Shown: positions 23,015 through 34,369 of the stretch, one piece after another | Layout of the letters: every line of letters begins with the position of its first letter | Position numbering within the stretch: the first letter of the stretch is position 1 | NCBI GenBank assembly: GCA_014529385.2 | Contig: CM043968.1 | Span: 7,794,648 to 7,858,647 of the forward strand | Direction: 5' to 3' | Origin: Adiantum capillus-veneris | Taxonomy: Eukaryota > Streptophyta > Polypodiopsida > Polypodiales > Pteridaceae | DNA length: 64,000 bases | The notes under the pieces: generated by a model | Database searches by the model: none | Told to the model about the DNA's origin: nothing | The model's input: only the letters and a program-made list of their open reading frames with translations | Made by a program: the position numbers and the translations under genes

Positions 23015-24340
23015 TCACAGTGGCCTAGTGGCACAAAGTCTGCCATGCATCATCATAAACCCATCTCTGAGGAGGTAGTGCTCGTGATGTTGCCCCTCTT
23101 GTAACTGTTCAAAGATCCTTGCAAAATCTTCATCAGCAGTATACTGTTCCTTCATGTCATCTAACTCATGATGATAAGGAATTGACAAAGCTGAAATTTG
23201 TGGCTTTCGTGATAACGCATCAGCCACAACATTCTTCTTACCTTCCACATGCATAATCTGGAAGTGGAACATGGAAAGAATGTTTGCCCATCGCATATGC
23301 TTTTCGGATAACTTTGACCATGTCAAGAAGTATCGCAAGGTCTGATGATCTGTTTGGACAACAAAATCAGCACCTAAGAGGTAGTGCTTCCAGCTAGAAA
23401 GCGCATGAATCACGGCCAAGAGTTCCTTCTCATAGACTTGTATAGTCCTCTCTGGCCCTTGCAAAATTCGGCTTTCATAAGCTACTACCCGTCCATCTTG
23501 CATTAGCACTGCTCCGATGCTACTGCCACACGCGTCACACTGGACCACAAATGACTTCCTGAGATCTCGCAAAACAATTACTGGATTTGAAGTCAACTTT
23601 TCCTTTAAGAGACTAAAAGGTGAAATCTCTTTTTGGGTCCATCTGAAAGTGACCTCCTCTTGCAAAGCGTGAAGAGGCGATGCTATCTCTGCAAAATTTC
23701 TGATAAACCTTCTATAGTAGGAATACAATCCCAAGAAGCTTCTGACATCGTGCACAATCTTCAAATCTGGCCATGTCTTGATAGCTTCGACCATTGCGGG
23801 ATCCATTTTAACACCATCCTTTGAGACTATGTGGCCAAGAAAGTGGATCTCTTTGAGGAAGAATTCACTTTTCTTAGGATTGACAAGCAACTTGTGACTG
23901 CGCAGCTCTTCGAACACAATGGTCAAGTGACGCCTATGCTCCTCTTCATTCTTCGAATACACTGTCATGTGATCGAAGAACGTCCCAACAAACTGATGAT
24001 GCGAGAGGAAAATCCGGTCCATCATTCTGTTGAACGTGGCAGGAGCATTTGTTAGCCCAAAGGGCATCACTAGAAACTCATAAAGACCAAATGTCGTTCT
24101 AAATGCAGTCTTGTGCACATCCTCTGACCTTATACGAATCTGATGGTACCCACTCTTAAGGTCTATCCTACTGAAAATTGCAGCACCCTCTAAACGATCG
24201 AGAATATCATCAATCCTAGGAATAAGAAACCTATTCTTGATGGTATTCTTATTCAACGCACGGTAGTCAATACACATGCGCCATGAGCCTCCTTCTTCTG
24301 CACTAGGAGCACTGGGGAGCAAAAGGGTGAAGAACCAGGC
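23015..24340 (-). pseudogene. Gypsy B reverse transcriptase and RNase H
   Basis: From 24322 down: [20 protein letters not shown], then [27 protein letters not shown], and a catalytic box altered to F-F-D-H (about 23970), which removes the second Asp. The RT thumb (VSKDGVKMDPAMVEAIKTWP) and RNase H (VVQCDACGSSIGAVLMQDGR, YEKELLAVIHALSSWKHYL, QTDHQTLRYFLTWSK) follow. A 1-bp deletion in the KKDGSW codons near 24290 breaks the upstream frame. A CGA to TGA stop ends the segment at 23015-23017. The frame on both sides of that stop is the same. Confidence 0.88.
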
Positions 24341-25263
24341 TGAATTGTCTCCTTCTCTAATAACTCCTCAACCTGGCCCATAATCTCTTTCTACTGCGCC
24401 GCACTAACCTTGCAGGGAGGTCTATTTGGTGGGCTACACCCTGGCACCAAATCTGTCCGATGGTCCTCAGGTCTCTCTGGCGGCAATTGAGATGGTAATT
24501 AATTAGAAAAACACTCACTAGACTTTCACAGAAATGCTAACCTTTCTTTATCTAACACAGATAAATTTGACTGATCACTATCTGAGACATCACGTGCAAA
24601 AATCAAGTACACACAAAGATGATTCTTTATTACAGAAGTGATAGCAGAAGCACATACAATAGGGACTGACCCTCCTTTATGCTTTACATCCAAGATGTGA
24701 GTTTTGCCCCTATGCTGTACAGTGATCTTTTTGTTGTAGGCATCCAAGACTCCCTGCACTCGGAACATCCACGGGATCCCCAACAAGGCATCACATCCTT
24801 CCAGCGGCATGATATAGAACTCTTTTGTGTCCACATATGACTGGATATGCAGATGCAGCTTTCCAATAATGGGAGTAACACACTCTAAGTAGCCAGGACA
24901 TGCCAACCCTGCCTCTGCTGTGTACCCCATCTCTTCAGCTCTGATGCCCAGCTTCATAGCTAACTCTGGTGAGATAAAGTTTGCTTTGGCACTTGGATCA
25001 AAGAAGATGAGTGCCGTCTGATCCCTAACTTTACCCCATGCCCTCCATAACTCACTGGCATCTGTGCTCGGCCTATCACCCACCATGTCTGGCACTAAAC
25101 CTGCCGTGGGTTTAGGCTTCTTGCCTTTCTGGTCTTCTTTATCCTCTGAGTGAGCTGGTCTTTTCCTTTGTGGACAATTGGTAACAAAGTGACCAGGCTG
25201 CTCGCATATAAAGCATTTGTTCTCGACCATTAGGACCTTCTTTTCCTCGAGCGACTTGCACAC
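24341..25263 (-). pseudogene. Gypsy B protease and linker to RT
   Basis: This follows the Gag zinc knuckle in the polyprotein. It has the active-site-like block FFDPSAKANFISPELAMKLG (about 25000-24945) and the later GCDALLGIPWMF. The motif is D-P-S-A instead of the usual D-S/T-G-A, as in gypsy D, while A and C have D-P-G-A. A TAG at 24391-24393 in the AAQ-KEIM linker is identical to one in gypsy D (54768-54770). Another stop lies near 24500. It would cleave the polyprotein. Confidence 0.78.
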
Positions 25264-26777
25264 AAAAGGCTTCCTTTTCTATTTCTTTGCCTACGCTCCA
25301 GAAGTCCCGACTGAATCCTTGTCTTTGATGGCCTTTTCTGACCCCTGTGACGCATCAGGAGTCGTTTTCACAAAGGGCTTCTTTGTTGAATTTTTCTTTT
25401 GCTGCCCTCCTTTGTCGTTGCTCGGAAACCCACTGTCCTCTCCTTTCAACAAGGTAAGACCAGTGTTCACAACTTCCATAAGCTAAGTGAGGGTAGCCAC
25501 TCTGTTCTTTGTACAATAATCGCGAAGCCCTTTAAGCAGCCCACAACAGTACTTCTCTATCTGCTCTATCAATGGCACAAATCTGTAGGAGATCACTGAG
25601 AGTAACGATTTACAAAACCTCCTATTGTACTCCAGCAAGCTCTTGCATGAAGCTGAAGTAAGCTGGTGCCAATCTGTCATGACGTCGGCTTCAAATTCAT
25701 TTGACAGCCAAGCAGATGCAAACATTTGCTTGAAGTAAACCCAAGTGGCGGGTGCATGTCCTTGCATTAACAATGTCGTCCACCATGTGAGCGCATTGTC
25801 CTTTAAGAAAGTGGCAGCTTTCCTGACTTTCGAGGCCTCTGTAAAATTCCCTCCTGCACCACCTTTACAGTTGCACCACCTTCTTTGTAAGCCTTCGGCT
25901 TCTCTAGTGCCCCCAAGTTGTCATAAGGAATGGTCTGCAATATGGGCACTTTAGTAGGCATGATCGGCACATCTTGGCCATTCACATTTTGCGGCAGAGG
26001 TGCGATATCTAGAAGCTGTCCAAAAAAACCAGCCATGCCAAAATGACCCTGTGGCACCCCAAACTGGCCGTGGTTGCATTGAAAACTCTGCTGCATGCCG
26101 ACACTACCATACATGGGGTTTGGCATGATGCCTTGCATAACCCCAAACTCTATTCCTGGCATGTACGTCTGACTTCCAGGCGCATAACCAGCCATACTTT
26201 GGAACACTGATCCACCCCCGAAATACCCAGGATGTATCGTGGGTGGTGGAAAAACTGGGTGCATAGCCTGGTATCCAGTTCCCTGTCCATTCAAGACAAC
26301 ATGCGGGCTCTGAAAGGTGGCAGGCTGAACTAACATAACCTGTGGAACAGGCGCTCTAGCCACCTCTTCAAGCACAGGAGGAACCTGTTTTGGAGCCCCA
26401 GAGTCCGCAACATGCGAGTGTTCCCTTTCCTGCTGAGTCGCATCAAGTACTTGGGCTTGAGCCTCGACAAGCTCCGTACGCGGCGTAGGTTGCCTATTTT
26501 GTTGTTGCACTAGTGGCGCTTGCAAGAACTCCATTAACCTTGGGTTCTGCACCAACTAAGAAAAGACATTCACCACGGCAACTTACTGAGTCCTGAACGC
26601 ATCATCCTCAAGTTGCCGAGTCATAAAGCCCTGTACTACTAGAGGGACATTCACATTGACACGAGGTACAGACTGACGTGGCCGTGAGCTCTTGCCAATC
26701 TCGAAAACCATAGGGATCTCTTGCTTGTCCTTTGAGGAGGAACCCTCTTCCATAATGCCCTTCCCTTTGTCGGCCAT
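25264..26777 (-). pseudogene. Gypsy B Gag
   Basis: The likely start is ATG at 26777 (MADKGKGIMEEGSSSKDK), about 80 nt after the primer-binding site. It continues to VQGFMTRQLEDDAFRTQ, LVQNPRLMEFLQAP, a long Pro/Gln/Met/Gly-rich middle, the capsid part (LMQGHAPATWVYFKQMFASAWLSNEF), and the CCHC knuckle CFICEQPGHFVTNC (25215-25174). Breaks include TAA near 26584, TAG near 26556, a capsid deletion near 25800, and two CAG to TAG changes close to 25280-25292. Gag would form the particle and bind RNA. Confidence 0.8.
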
Positions 26778-26858
26778 AGTGTAATCCCGTGTTCTTGCAC
26801 TCTGTGTCTTTACCCAAAACAACCGAGGCTCACTCTTTCAGGAAAAAGTGATTGATGT

Positions 26859-26874
26859 CCCGGCGATGGAACCA
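26859..26874 (-). promoter_or_regulatory. Primer-binding site of gypsy B
   Basis: On the minus strand TGGTTCCATCGCCGGG starts exactly where the LTR ends (...GGTTTCA). The matching tRNA 3' end would be CCCGGCGATGGAACCA. It resembles the CGGAACCA end of plant tRNA-Glu more than the initiator tRNA used by many gypsy elements. The isoacceptor is not proven. Confidence 0.7.
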
Positions 26875-28449
26875 TGAAACCGGCCCATGGGGCGGTAGGC
26901 GTTGGCTTTCACCCATAATTCTTTACTTTAGACACACACACAGAGCACTTTGCAAAAAGAACCTGCGACGGGAATTAACACTTGAATACACACACGGCTC
27001 GGAAGCTAGAATGCCCCGAGCAGACGCTGACAACCTCTAGGCCCCAAAATTGGCGCCCCTTTCGGTATTTCTTTATTCTTTAACAAAGGGAATAAAACCT
27101 GTGATCTCCTACGAGCTGCCCCGCACAATCCAAGCTGAGAAACACCTGTTCTGGCCCGATTTTGGCAACATAACTGTACTAGGACGCTTCACAGTCAGTA
27201 CCCCCACGCAATAGATGACTTTCCCGACGCATACGGACAATTTGCAGAACCTGGCGAGAATCTACAGCACGCTGAATTCTCTGTTTTCTGCCCCGAAAAT
27301 GCGCCAGATTACCTCTACAGCGGTCCCCTCGGGTCCCCGAACCTCCTGGGGGTATTAGGGTCCGTTTAGGGCCGAAACCCTAAACCTGCAAAACTACACA
27401 GCAGGCTGTAATTCCCTGTTTTGGGCTCCGTTTCACGTGCCGGTCACATCTGTAGCAAGACCTCGAGCTCCCGCACCTGTAGGGCTCCTTCCCCTTTGAA
27501 TCGGACGAGATTTCTCATGTGAAACCTTTCCGAATTCGCCTGTACCTGCGGGGGATTAGCCACTAGCTAACCTAGTACCTGTGCAAGAGGCTCTTGCCTC
27601 GGCAATCGCGCATGAACCCACACAACTGTACATCAATCAAATGAAAAGCCCTCTTGTGGGGCATCACATAACTCCACGTAAGGGAGAGAGAGAGAGAGAG
27701 CAGTGTGTAGCGTGCAGGGCATCACTCCTGGCACCACATTGTACATAGAGGGAAAGGAAGCACTCCATAGCTCTTAACCTGTGGCAAGAAAATTCAAAAT
27801 GAGCCTCCCAGCTATAAATTCAGCGCTACCTCTTCTTTGCATTAGGCAAGTGCACAGAAATGTGCCACTTGGCGCATTTACAAGCATTTTCCCGTTTCTA
27901 GTTTGCCGCCTAAAAATCTCCCGACTGGTTGCTCAGTTGACTTCGCGGCAGAGTTGTAAAATGTTCCCCTAGTCATACCGGAGGTAATGACGCGAACACA
28001 TTTCACGGCCCAAAATAGCAGTTCCCTAAATTTTAGGGAATGATTCCGTTGGGCTCCCACTGGTCATCTAACCATCTATCCTCATTGGGACCACATCCAA
28101 AAGTGCAATGTGGCCCATCGGATATTTTCTGTTGGTAGTCCCACCTTGACTTTATGCCTTTATTGAGTTCACTTCCTAGTATCCACCAACTTACTAAGTG
28201 CGACGGGGGGGCCTATATGATCTTGCTCTGAGCTTAGACATCCTCTTACTATACGAATTCTAGTGCCGACCACTTCCCATCTACGGGTGAAACTACCGTT
28301 CACATTGGCCATACAATGTCCGACCGTTTGCTACTTCAAAAAGAGGGTCTCAAAAATAAAACAAAACCCATTGGAAAGAAACCAACAACTAAAGTTAGCA
28401 GTTGCGACGTCCTCGTGACATAGTTAACAGCTACCACGTCCATGTGACA
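26875..28449 (-). repeat. Gypsy B 5' LTR
   Basis: A 1575-bp LTR in minus orientation, TGAAACCGG to CATGTGACA in plus coordinates, followed by the 5-bp GTATA (28450-28454). It is complete and close in sequence to the solo LTR at 10027-11614. A (GA)n tract lies near 27686-27704. As a 5' LTR it would carry the promoter. Its terminus carries a tandem duplication of GTGACATAGTTAACAG. Confidence 0.88.
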
Positions 28450-29530
28450 GTATATGGACAGTTATTTGCAGGTTCAGTAAGCAGGCCCATTTTATTCCTA
28501 TCAGGAAGAAGATAAAATCTGACCAGATGGCACATGTACAATGTGTTTTAAGTAGCATGGTATGCCACAATCGATTGTCAGTGATGGTGATCCCCGCATG
28601 ACAAGTTTGTTTTGGAGAGGATTGTTTGAGAACATGGGCACTACGCTCAAGTTCTTGTCTTCATTTCATCCACAAACTAATGGACAATCACAAGAAGCTG
28701 ACTCTATTGCCTTAGATCAGCTTAAATGTTGTGTGTCAGATAATAAGGGCAAGTGGGAACAGTATTTGCCTATATAGGCTTAAGTATGTATACAACAATA
28801 CGGAGCATTCGTCCACAGGCAAGGCACCTTTTGAGATTGTTGAAGGTGGCAAAAAGGTTCCTCCCATTTTGCATACAAAGGACAAGATCTTTGAGGCAGA
28901 TTGAATGTTGAGAACATGAATAAAATGTATAAGAAAATCAAAGTTGCCTTGGAGAAGACTCTGGCAAAGCAGAAAAGGGTTGTTGATCGTCACCATCGTG
29001 AATTACTATTTTCACCTCGTGATTGGGTGCTTTTACGGTTTGAAAAGGCAAGTTAAAGAAGATGAAGGGCAAGGAAAGGTTATTTCCAAAGCTAAGCATG
29101 CGTTACTATGGGCCTTTTCAAGTGCTTGATAAGATTAGTGATGTTGCTTATAGGCTAAAATTGCCTTCCACTTGGAAGATTCATAATGCCTTTCACGTGA
29201 GTCTTCCAAGACCTTTCGTGGGCGATGTGCCTGAAGATGTGCCACAGGAGGATCAACCAAAAGTCGATGAACTTGATGAGATCTTGGTACCTAAGCAGAT
29301 TTTGGCACATAAGGAAAGAAAAGTTAAGGGACAGGTTGCAAGACGCTATTTGGCGAAGTTCAAGAACTATCCACCTAAGGATGCAAAGTGGATAGAAGAG
29401 CATGAAGTGTCAGAGTCACCAATTGTATTGCAGCTTTACCTTGAGGCCTTTGCTCCAACCCAGTGTGTTCAAAGGAGGGGTAATGATGAAGCTAGCACAT
29501 CAAATGTACATGCAAATTCAGTGCAATAAA
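28450..29530 (+). pseudogene. Gypsy A integrase core to chromodomain, right copy
   Basis: This resumes with GTATATGGACAGTTATTTGCAG, exactly as at 11615. Visible parts: MPQSIVSDGDPRMTSLF and SSFHPQTNGQSQEADSIAL of the integrase core (28562-28720), the C-terminal ERLFPKLSMRYYGPFQVLDKIS, HNAFHVSLPRPF, and an intact-looking chromodomain (ILVPKQILAHKERKVKGQVARR to WIEEHEVSESP, 29280-29415). The open stretch 29062-29529 is better preserved than in the left copy. The stops near 28775 and 29055 are shared with the left copy. Confidence 0.82.
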
Positions 29531-29749
29531 AGTGTGCATCGCTCTTCAAGTGTTAAAGGTATTATGCTCACTTCTATCATAGATGAAAATGATAGGAGTA
29601 TGAAGGTCTCATTAAGTCATTTGTATCTATGTGTTATGACCTTTCATGCGGATACATGCAATGATGAAAGCGTGCTAGCAACACAAGATCATCAATGGCA
29701 TGTATATATGGCATGCAATCGAGGATGTTTGCGATTTAAAGAGGGGGTA

Positions 29750-31115
29750 TGTCACGAGGACGTGGCAACTACTAACCTTAGTTGTTGGTTTCTTTTCCTT
29801 GATTTTTGTTTAATTTTTGGGACCCTCTTTTTGAAGTTGCAAATGGCCGGACACTGTATGGCCAGTGTAAAACGGCCCACGGCAGAGTTTCACCCGCAGA
29901 CGGGAAGGCCTTGTCGCCACGAGTTGGTCGGGCCGACCGGCACTGGAATCCGAGCAGTAAAAGTATGTCTAGATTCTACTCAAAGTTTGAAAAGAAGATC
30001 ACCCAAGAACTGGGCTACATTGCATTTTTGGATGTGGTCCCAATGGTGATAGCAACCGGTTGAGATATTTTCAGATCGGAAGGTGCAAAACAGTAAAACC
30101 ATGCATGAGTACCATTTGGTACATTTTTGGGCACTTTCCAGCTTGAGAGAGAGAGAGAGACACAGGTGTTGAAATTAAACGTGGGGCTGCATTTTCAGCC
30201 ATGTGGTGGATTGTTCCAGGTACCAAAGCTATTGTGTGCTTGCCTACCCTCTACGTACAGTGAAGTGCAAGAACTGAAGCCTTGCACAGCATTCACTGCT
30301 CTCTCTCTCTCTCCCCTCCATGTAGTTATGTGATGCCCCACAAGAGGGCTCTTCATTTGACCTATGTACAATTGTGTGGGTTCATGCGCGATTGCCGAGG
30401 CAAGAGTCTCTTGCATAGGTACTGGATTAGCTAGTTGCTAATCCCCCGCAGGTACATGTGAATTCGGAGAGATTTCAAACGAGAAATGTCATCTAATTCA
30501 AAGGGCAAGTAGCCCTACAGGTGCAGGAGCTCGAGGACTTGCTATGGATGCAACAGGCTCGCGAAACGGAGCCCAAAACAAGAAAAACAACCTGCAGTGT
30601 ATTTTTACAGGTTTAGGGTTTCAGCCCTGAACGGTCCCTAATACCCCCAGGAGGTCCGAGGATGCGAGGGGACCGTTGTGCGAGTGATCTGGTGCATTCT
30701 CAGGGCAGAAAACAGAGAAATCAACGTGCTGCAGATACTCGCCAGGTTTTGCAAAGTTTTTGTATGTGTCGGGAATGTCACTTTTTGCGTGGGGATACTA
30801 TCTGTGAAGCGTCCTGGTACAGTTATGCTGCCAAATCGGGCCAGAACAGATCATTTTCAGCCCGGATTATGCGGGGCAGCTTGTAGGAAATCACAGGTTT
30901 TATTCCTTCTTTAAATACAACAAAGAAATACCGAAAGGGGCGCTAGTCTTTGGGGCCAACATGTGTCGGCGTTTGCTTGGTAGCGCTGTAGCTTGCAAGC
31001 CGTGTGTGTTTTAAGTATCAATTCCTGTTACAAGTTTTTATGTGCAAAGTTTCTCTGTGTCCTAAAGTCTGAAGTGAAGTTTCGGGTGAAAGCCTACGTC
31101 TACCGGCCGGTTTCA
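29750..31115 (+). repeat. Gypsy A 3' LTR, right copy (complete)
   Basis: It starts TGTCACGAGGACGTGG after the purine tract AAAGAGGGGGTA and ends GGCCGGTTTCA at 31115. At 1366 bp it is shorter than the B-type LTRs because the segment matching 57905-58200 of the D LTR is replaced. It has a single rather than duplicated terminus. LINE J sequence follows at 31116. Confidence 0.85.
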
Positions 31116-31650
31116 TCACGCTTCATACATTACACCATCCATATTGCCCCCAACTACAAAACCATGTTTTTTGATGAAAGGAGAAAACCGTACTCGCACT
31201 TACATGCTTGAGCGCAGGCAGGGATACGCACTATCGCAGCCATTCAACTTAGCTCCCACTCCCTTCGATGTGAGACAGGGCGTTGCGGCAATGGAGAAGA
31301 GTCAAATCGATTGTGCACATTGTGCTCACTGCAAGTTCGAGAGTCTGCGTACCACACACTACTAGAGTGCTCAGCTTTTGGTCACATCCGAACTTGCTTC
31401 CCTCACATTTTTAGCCGTGACTTAGACCTACACACTTTCCTCTCCCAACCACAATGTGGGCTCTCCCCTTTGCGACTCTCATCACCACAACTTTGGAGCA
31501 TTGAGAGTCACTCATCAACCACACACATGGTACATCACATGTAACTTTGGTCCCAAAGGTCATATTTGACCTACGAGGACGATATCTATCTCTCTCCCTC
31601 CTCGTCGGATAGATCGTTAAGCTCTCTCTCTCCTCGTCGGATAGATCTTT
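31116..31650 (+). pseudogene. LINE J ORF2 C-terminus (zinc-finger end), right part
   Basis: Plus-strand reading gives LSSHSLRCETGRCG, then RLCTLCSLQVRESAYHTLLE and CSAFGHIRTCFPHIF. This is the C-x2-C...H...C finger that ends many LINE ORF2 proteins. It lies directly after the gypsy A LTR and in the same orientation as the LINE J RT at 5841-6648, supporting one LINE split by gypsy A. The region between RT palm and this finger is missing. A 32-bp near-duplicate (CTCCTCGTCGGATAGATC) lies in the 3' part, about 31600-31655. Confidence 0.72.
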
Positions 31651-31715
31651 AAGGTCTCTGGGGGATAGTTTCCTACGACATTAAAAATCTCTTCTTCTCG
31701 AGTGTGTGTATGTGG

Positions 31716-31716
<1 letters not shown>

Positions 31717-31752
<36 letters not shown>
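31717..31752. repeat. (TG)n microsatellite
   Basis: An uninterrupted TG tract of about 17-18 units between the end of LINE J and gypsy fragment I. Confidence 0.95.
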
Positions 31753-31755
<3 letters not shown>

Positions 31756-31799
31756 AAAATGGTATAACCTTTCTATCACCCAAGTGTGGTAGATTGGTT

Positions 31800-32766
31800 A
31801 TTCCATTTCCCTCTTGAATAACAGAACAGGTTGCTCATCAATGGCAAGAAAAGGGAATTCTTCTTGGAAGAGATCCACTCTAGGGCACACAGTGTCAAAG
31901 GATGGTATGCAAATGGAGCCGGCTAAAGTTCAAGCAATCAAGACATGGCCAGCTCTGAAGACTGTGCATGATGGTTGTAGCTTCTTGGGATTATGTTCCT
32001 ATTACAGAAGACTCGTCCGAAATTTTGCCGAGATTGCATCACCCCTACAAACGAAAGGGGTCTTTTTGAAATGGACTCAAAAAGAGATTTCAACTTTTGA
32101 CCTCTTGAAGGAAAAGATGACTTCGAATCTAATAATCGTTTTGCCAGATCTCACGAAGTCATCTGTGGTCCAGTGTGACGCCTGTGGCAATAGTATTGAT
32201 GCAGTACTAATGCAAGATGGTCGGATAGTAGCCTATAAAAGTAGATTCTTTGAAGGGCCAAAAAAGACTATGCAAGTCTATGCGAAAGAGCTGTTGGTTG
32301 TGATTCATGCGCTTTCAAGTTGGAAACACTACCTGCAAGGTGCATATTTTGTTTGTCCAAATAGATCATCAAACCTTGCAATACTTCTTGACACAGTCAA
32401 AGTTATCTGAAAAGCCTATGCGATGGACAAACATTTTGTCTATGTTTTACTTTCACATTGTGTATGTGGAAGGCAAAAAGAATGTTTTGGCTGATGCATT
32501 GTCAAGAAAGCCACAAATTTCAGCTATGTTAATTCCTTATCATCATGAGCTTGATGACATGAAGGAACAATATGCTACCTATGAAGATTTTGCAAGGCTC
32601 TTTGAACAGTTGTTAGATAGATGGACAACGCCATGAACGCCATCTCCTCAAGGATGGTTTATGATGATGCATGGAAGACTATGTGTCACTAGGCCATTGC
32701 GACGTTATGGTAGAGTGATATAAATGCGCCAGTGAAAGCTATCGAGACATTCTTTTATTGGTCGTT
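31800..32766 (+). pseudogene. Gypsy I fragment: RT thumb, RNase H, start of integrase
   Basis: Begins mid-RT (ARKGNSSWKRSTLGHTVSKD) and continues with the thumb MEPAKVQAIKTWPALKTVHD, RNase H (VVQCDACGNSIDAVLMQDGR, YAKELLVVIHALSSWKHYL) and EGKKNVLADALSRKPQIS. It stops at ETFFYW (about 32755), where LTR sequence takes over. A frameshift lies near 32360 and stops near 32635. It is related to, but more diverged than, gypsies A-D. The RT active site and everything upstream are missing. Confidence 0.82.
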
Positions 32767-33514
32767 TGCCAAGGCAATAGCCTTCTAAACAAGAATCAGA
32801 TTAGCTTATTGCTAATCCCCAGCACGTACGCACAGTTCCATCGCTACAAATTGCGAAAACGAAGAGTTTTCTCGCGTGAAAACTCATCCAAATCAAAGGG
32901 GAACTGTCCCATTGTGTGCGGGAGCTCTTGAGATACACCTAGACGTGTTTGCTCCGCTCAAAACGATCCAAAACAGAAAATTACTGCCTGCTGTGTTTAT
33001 TTGCAGGTTGAGGGTTTCGCACCTAAACTACAAGATAACACCAAGGGACTTGGGGTGCTTATACAGGGCTTTGGGTACCTAGCGGTGACCAAAACAGGGA
33101 ATTACAGCATGCTGAAATTGACCTGCAGCTCATTGGAAAGCTTCCAGAGTGCAAGGAAAACCGTCCGAGGTACTTTTGACCAACAGGGGTTTTGGCACTA
33201 TTATGCTGCCAAAATTGGGTCAAAAACCTGCAATTTCAGCCCTTGACAGGTTTGGACAGCTTGATGAGAGTTTGCTGTAAGAGTTCGAGTCGTTTATTTG
33301 CAATAGAATAGAGAAATTCCAAAAGGGGCGCAAGTCTTTGGGTTGTCTACTTGGGAGCGACCAAGTCGTGGATTGTTTTTGAAGTGGTGGATTCAAGTTA
33401 CAAGTTCAATTGTGAAGTTTCTTTGTGTCTTAAAGTGTAGGTAAATTTATGCGACATAGTTACGGGTGAAAGCTAAAGCTTACTGCCCTTTAGTAGGGCT
33501 AAAAGCCGGTTTCA
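32767..33514 (+). repeat. LTR fragment of gypsy I (3' part)
   Basis: Begins mid-LTR at TTTGCCAAGGCAATAGCC and closes AAAGCCGGTTTCA at 33514. It shares blocks with the C-type LTR at 51027-51805 read in the opposite direction (for example AATCGGACGAGTTTTC and GGGGATTAGCAATTAGC). The left part is missing and is fused directly to integrase sequence, so an internal deletion joined pol to the LTR. Confidence 0.75.
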
Positions 33515-34369
33515 ACACTCCCCCCGCAAATAACTCAAAAAGGTCCGGGGCCGGGCCATGAGATATTCAACGACTACCTCATCACTCCCTCCATAAATAA
33601 CCTAAAAAGGTCCAGGCCATGAGATACAAAGGCCTACTACAACTAACCCTCCCCAAACCGCAGCTTGCATCGCTCGGAGATTCCCAAAGTACAGCCAAAC
33701 ATTCCCCAAACCGCAACCTGTAACGTTTAGAGGGTCTACACTAACTTGAATACTCCTCACTGAGCCCGAGCCAGAAGATATTCACACATTATCAAGCACA
33801 AATTTTCAGTTCAATACTCCTATGTTGCACACATGGAGCATTCATCTTGCCCGTTCGGTGAAAAAAGGACCTCCGCATCAGCAAGACCCACCACGCCCCT
33901 ACACTGAGAGAAACGGCTTGCGAGCATTGCTACCGCAATGAAGCCCCCCCCCTTCACCACGTTCAGCGAACGTTCACTACGTCCGCATGGTGGGATGTGT
34001 TGCAGGCCTGCAAAAGCTACGCCACAGCTGATGTGGAGCTCGTTGGTTCATGTTTGCTCTAATAAGCTTTTGAAGGTCAACAGTACGTCACCTCTACCCC
34101 CTACACAAACAGCCGTCGTCATGTGCGCAAAGCAACAGCCAGTTTGAGCACGTCCATGGTCCAACGATCATGTGCATGTTACATCCTCTAAGGAAAGCCT
34201 GAACCATGAGTAAATCACAAATAATCGAAACCAGCATCAAAAACCAGAATTAAGCAATCTCAAATAGGCACCAAAAAAACTTCAAAACAGATCAATTCTA
34301 TTTCAAACAATTCTACAAACAAGATTTTCAAGCAAGTTCTAAATACAAATAAAACTAAAAATCATTCGG
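33515..34369. other. No gene recognised; two diverged direct copies
   Basis: Two diverged copies of about 70 bp follow each other (33516-33583 and 33584-33650, sharing AAATAAC-C-AAAAAGGTCC and CCATGAGATA). The rest has no coding similarity that I can see. By position it could be the decayed 3' part of the element carrying the protease relic at 34370-34705. Confidence 0.35.

Larger units (their letters stand above)
13918..28449 (-). mobile_element. Gypsy B, chromodomain LTR retrotransposon (3' LTR split by LINE K)
   Basis: Minus-oriented element: 5' LTR 28449-26875, primer-binding site 26874-26859, Gag 26777-25264, pol 25263-21652, primer tract just above 21467, then a 3' LTR (21467-21411 plus 14450-13918) split by LINE K. 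The right edge is followed by GTATA (28450-28454), the same 5 bp that flanks the solo LTR at 10027-11614. The left end of the 3' LTR is cut off at 13918 by a rearrangement, so no left TSD is seen at B itself. Pol is long and only lightly damaged. Confidence 0.85.
6650..31115 (+). mobile_element. Gypsy A, chromodomain LTR retrotransposon, nested host of B and K
   Basis: Plus-strand Gag and pol sequence runs from 6650 and ends in a 3' LTR closing at 31115. It is interrupted by a minus-oriented LTR (10027-11614) and by gypsy B (13918-28449), which itself contains LINE K. The 5' LTR and the start of Gag are missing: LINE J abuts mid-Gag sequence at 6650. The integrase-to-LTR part exists twice (11615-13917 and 28450-31115), so the span is not one simple insertion. 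Flanking LINE J halves at 5841-6648 and 31116-31650 bound it. Confidence 0.78.
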
